From the NCBI GenBank assembly GCA_902490445.1, contig CABUDZ010000055.1, positions 1 through 14,523 on the forward strand: DNA of 14,523 nt, in the 5' to 3' direction. The notes beneath the pieces are model-generated. The model saw only the letters and a list, made by a program, of their open reading frames with translations. It had not been told where the DNA came from and ran no database searches. This document shows positions 13,886-14,523 of the stretch, piece after piece; positions within the stretch are counted from its first letter, which is position 1, and each line of letters starts with the position of its first letter. A program made the position numbers and the translations under genes. This stretch comes from an uncultured Collinsella sp. (lineage in GTDB: Bacteria; Actinomycetota; Coriobacteriia; Coriobacteriales; Coriobacteriaceae).

Positions 13886-14523
13886 ATGAACCAAAAGCTC
13901 GCAAGATACGAACTGTCGAAAACGATTAGACGTCCAGCTTTTATCCTTGCTCTCTTGATTGCGGTCGCAGTTGCAATAGCTGCCGCGCTGGAGCCGTGGG
14001 CAAATTTGGAAAAAGAGCGCCACAACCTTCTTTCTTTTGGTTACGGCGTTGGCGTGCAAGCCGAAAATTATCTCGGTCAAACACGTGAAAGCAGCTTCGG
14101 TAACTGGATTGTTGTGAGCGCGAACGCGCCACTGTCTGCGTCGGTGTTTTTCTATGCACTGCCCCTGCTTGCAATGTTGGCTGGATCTTGGTCGTGTCTC
14201 TTTGATCGTTTGAGTGGTTATGACATGCAGATATGCACGCGCGTTTCCAGAAAGGCGTACGTGAACGTAAAGATGCTGTCTGCTTTCCTCTCCGCGTTTA
14301 CAGTGACTGCCATTCCTCTGCTCGTCAATTTCCTGATCGTCTCGATGCTTTTTCCTGCGTATCTTCCTCGGGTCGATGAGTCGACTTACGTAGGACTTTA
14401 CCTGCATAGCTACTTCTCCGGTCTATTTTATTCGCATCCTTTGTCATATGTGCTCGCATACACGCTGTTCGATGCTGTCACGCTCGGGACTTTATCCATG
14501 GCTGTAACTGGCTTCTCAATTTT
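13886..14523 (+). CDS. ABC-2-type membrane permease subunit, partial at window end
   Basis: The reading frame opens with ATG at 13886, four bases after a strong GGGGGAGGAGG, and stays open to the window end (212 codons). The N-terminus MNQKLARYELSKTIRRP is a basic cytoplasmic start typical of ABC-2 permeases. A membrane helix (about 18-35) follows, then a roughly 50-residue polar loop, a helix (about 88-107), a cytoplasmic segment with RLSGYDMQICTRVSRKAY, another helix (about 128-153), a second outer loop and the start of further helices (about 190 on). The SGYxxxxxTRVSRKxY segment matches what I recall from ABC-2 permeases that modify or export small secreted products. Only 54 bases separate it from the secreted-protein gene, so the two are probably co-transcribed. 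An ATPase gene is expected downstream, outside the window. Confidence 0.75.
   Translation, partial: MNQKLARYELSKTIRRPAFILALLIAVAVAIAAALEPWANLEKERHNLLSFGYGVGVQAENYLGQTRESSFGNWIVVSANAPLSASVFFYALPLLAMLAGSWSCLFDRLSGYDMQICTRVSRKAYVNVKMLSAFLSAFTVTAIPLLVNFLIVSMLFPAYLPRVDESTYVGLYLHSYFSGLFYSHPLSYVLAYTLFDAVTLGTLSMAVTGFSI

Noticed and set aside
13607..14407. Minus-strand open frame of 266 codons opposite the secreted protein and permease
   Set aside because: The plus strand has two genes with strong ribosome binding sites, a signal peptide and membrane helices. The minus frame is Arg/His/Ser-rich with no motif.

Overview
The window looks like a chromosomal segment from a high-GC gut Actinomycetota of the class Coriobacteriia, most likely Collinsella or a close relative. 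This is an inference from three things: base composition, the actinobacterial kinase/cell-wall gene cluster, and a multi-pass membrane protein carrying LuxR-type DNA-binding domains, an architecture common in that class. No rRNA or other species marker is present.

Layout. (1) 1-247: visibly AT-richer DNA with no convincing gene. It ends at the 3' fragment of a tRNA, apparently tRNA-Arg(CCT), at 248-291. That fragment is followed by a terminator hairpin, then by a second, shorter copy of the same tRNA 3' end plus terminator at 400-468. No matching 5' half is seen. This looks like the displaced end of an element integrated into a tRNA gene, with the rest lying left of the window. (2) 481-10634: six genes on the minus strand, transcribed right to left and closed by a strong intrinsic terminator (481-521). 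In transcription order they are a polytopic membrane Ser/Thr kinase with an HLD in place of the HRD motif, an FhaA-like protein, an FhaB-like protein, a PstP-like PP2C phosphatase with a long N-terminal extension, a RodA/FtsW-PBP fusion, and a PASTA kinase of the PknB type. The first five are packed with 4-base overlaps or gaps under 20 bases. This is the classical actinobacterial fhaA-fhaB-pstP-rodA-pbpA-pknA-pknB cluster, except that rodA and pbpA are one gene and the second kinase sits at the front. The PASTA kinase senses cell-wall fragments, the FHA proteins read phosphothreonine, the phosphatase reverses the marks, and the fusion enzyme polymerises and cross-links peptidoglycan. (3) 10635-11073: a divergent intergenic region with candidate promoters at both ends and five copies of a 14-base motif in strictly alternating orientation, about 30 bases apart. 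(4) 11074-14523, plus strand: a 711-residue regulator built as two consecutive [eight membrane segments + LuxR-type HTH] units; a 170-residue secreted protein with four cysteines in the mature part; and the start of an ABC-2-like permease that runs off the window.

Best candidate for something undescribed: the plus-strand locus (duplicated membrane regulator, secreted Cys protein, permease), which looks like a self-contained secreted-peptide or envelope-response module. Second: the alternating repeat array beside it. Positions and motifs are read directly. Family names come from motif recognition without database searches.
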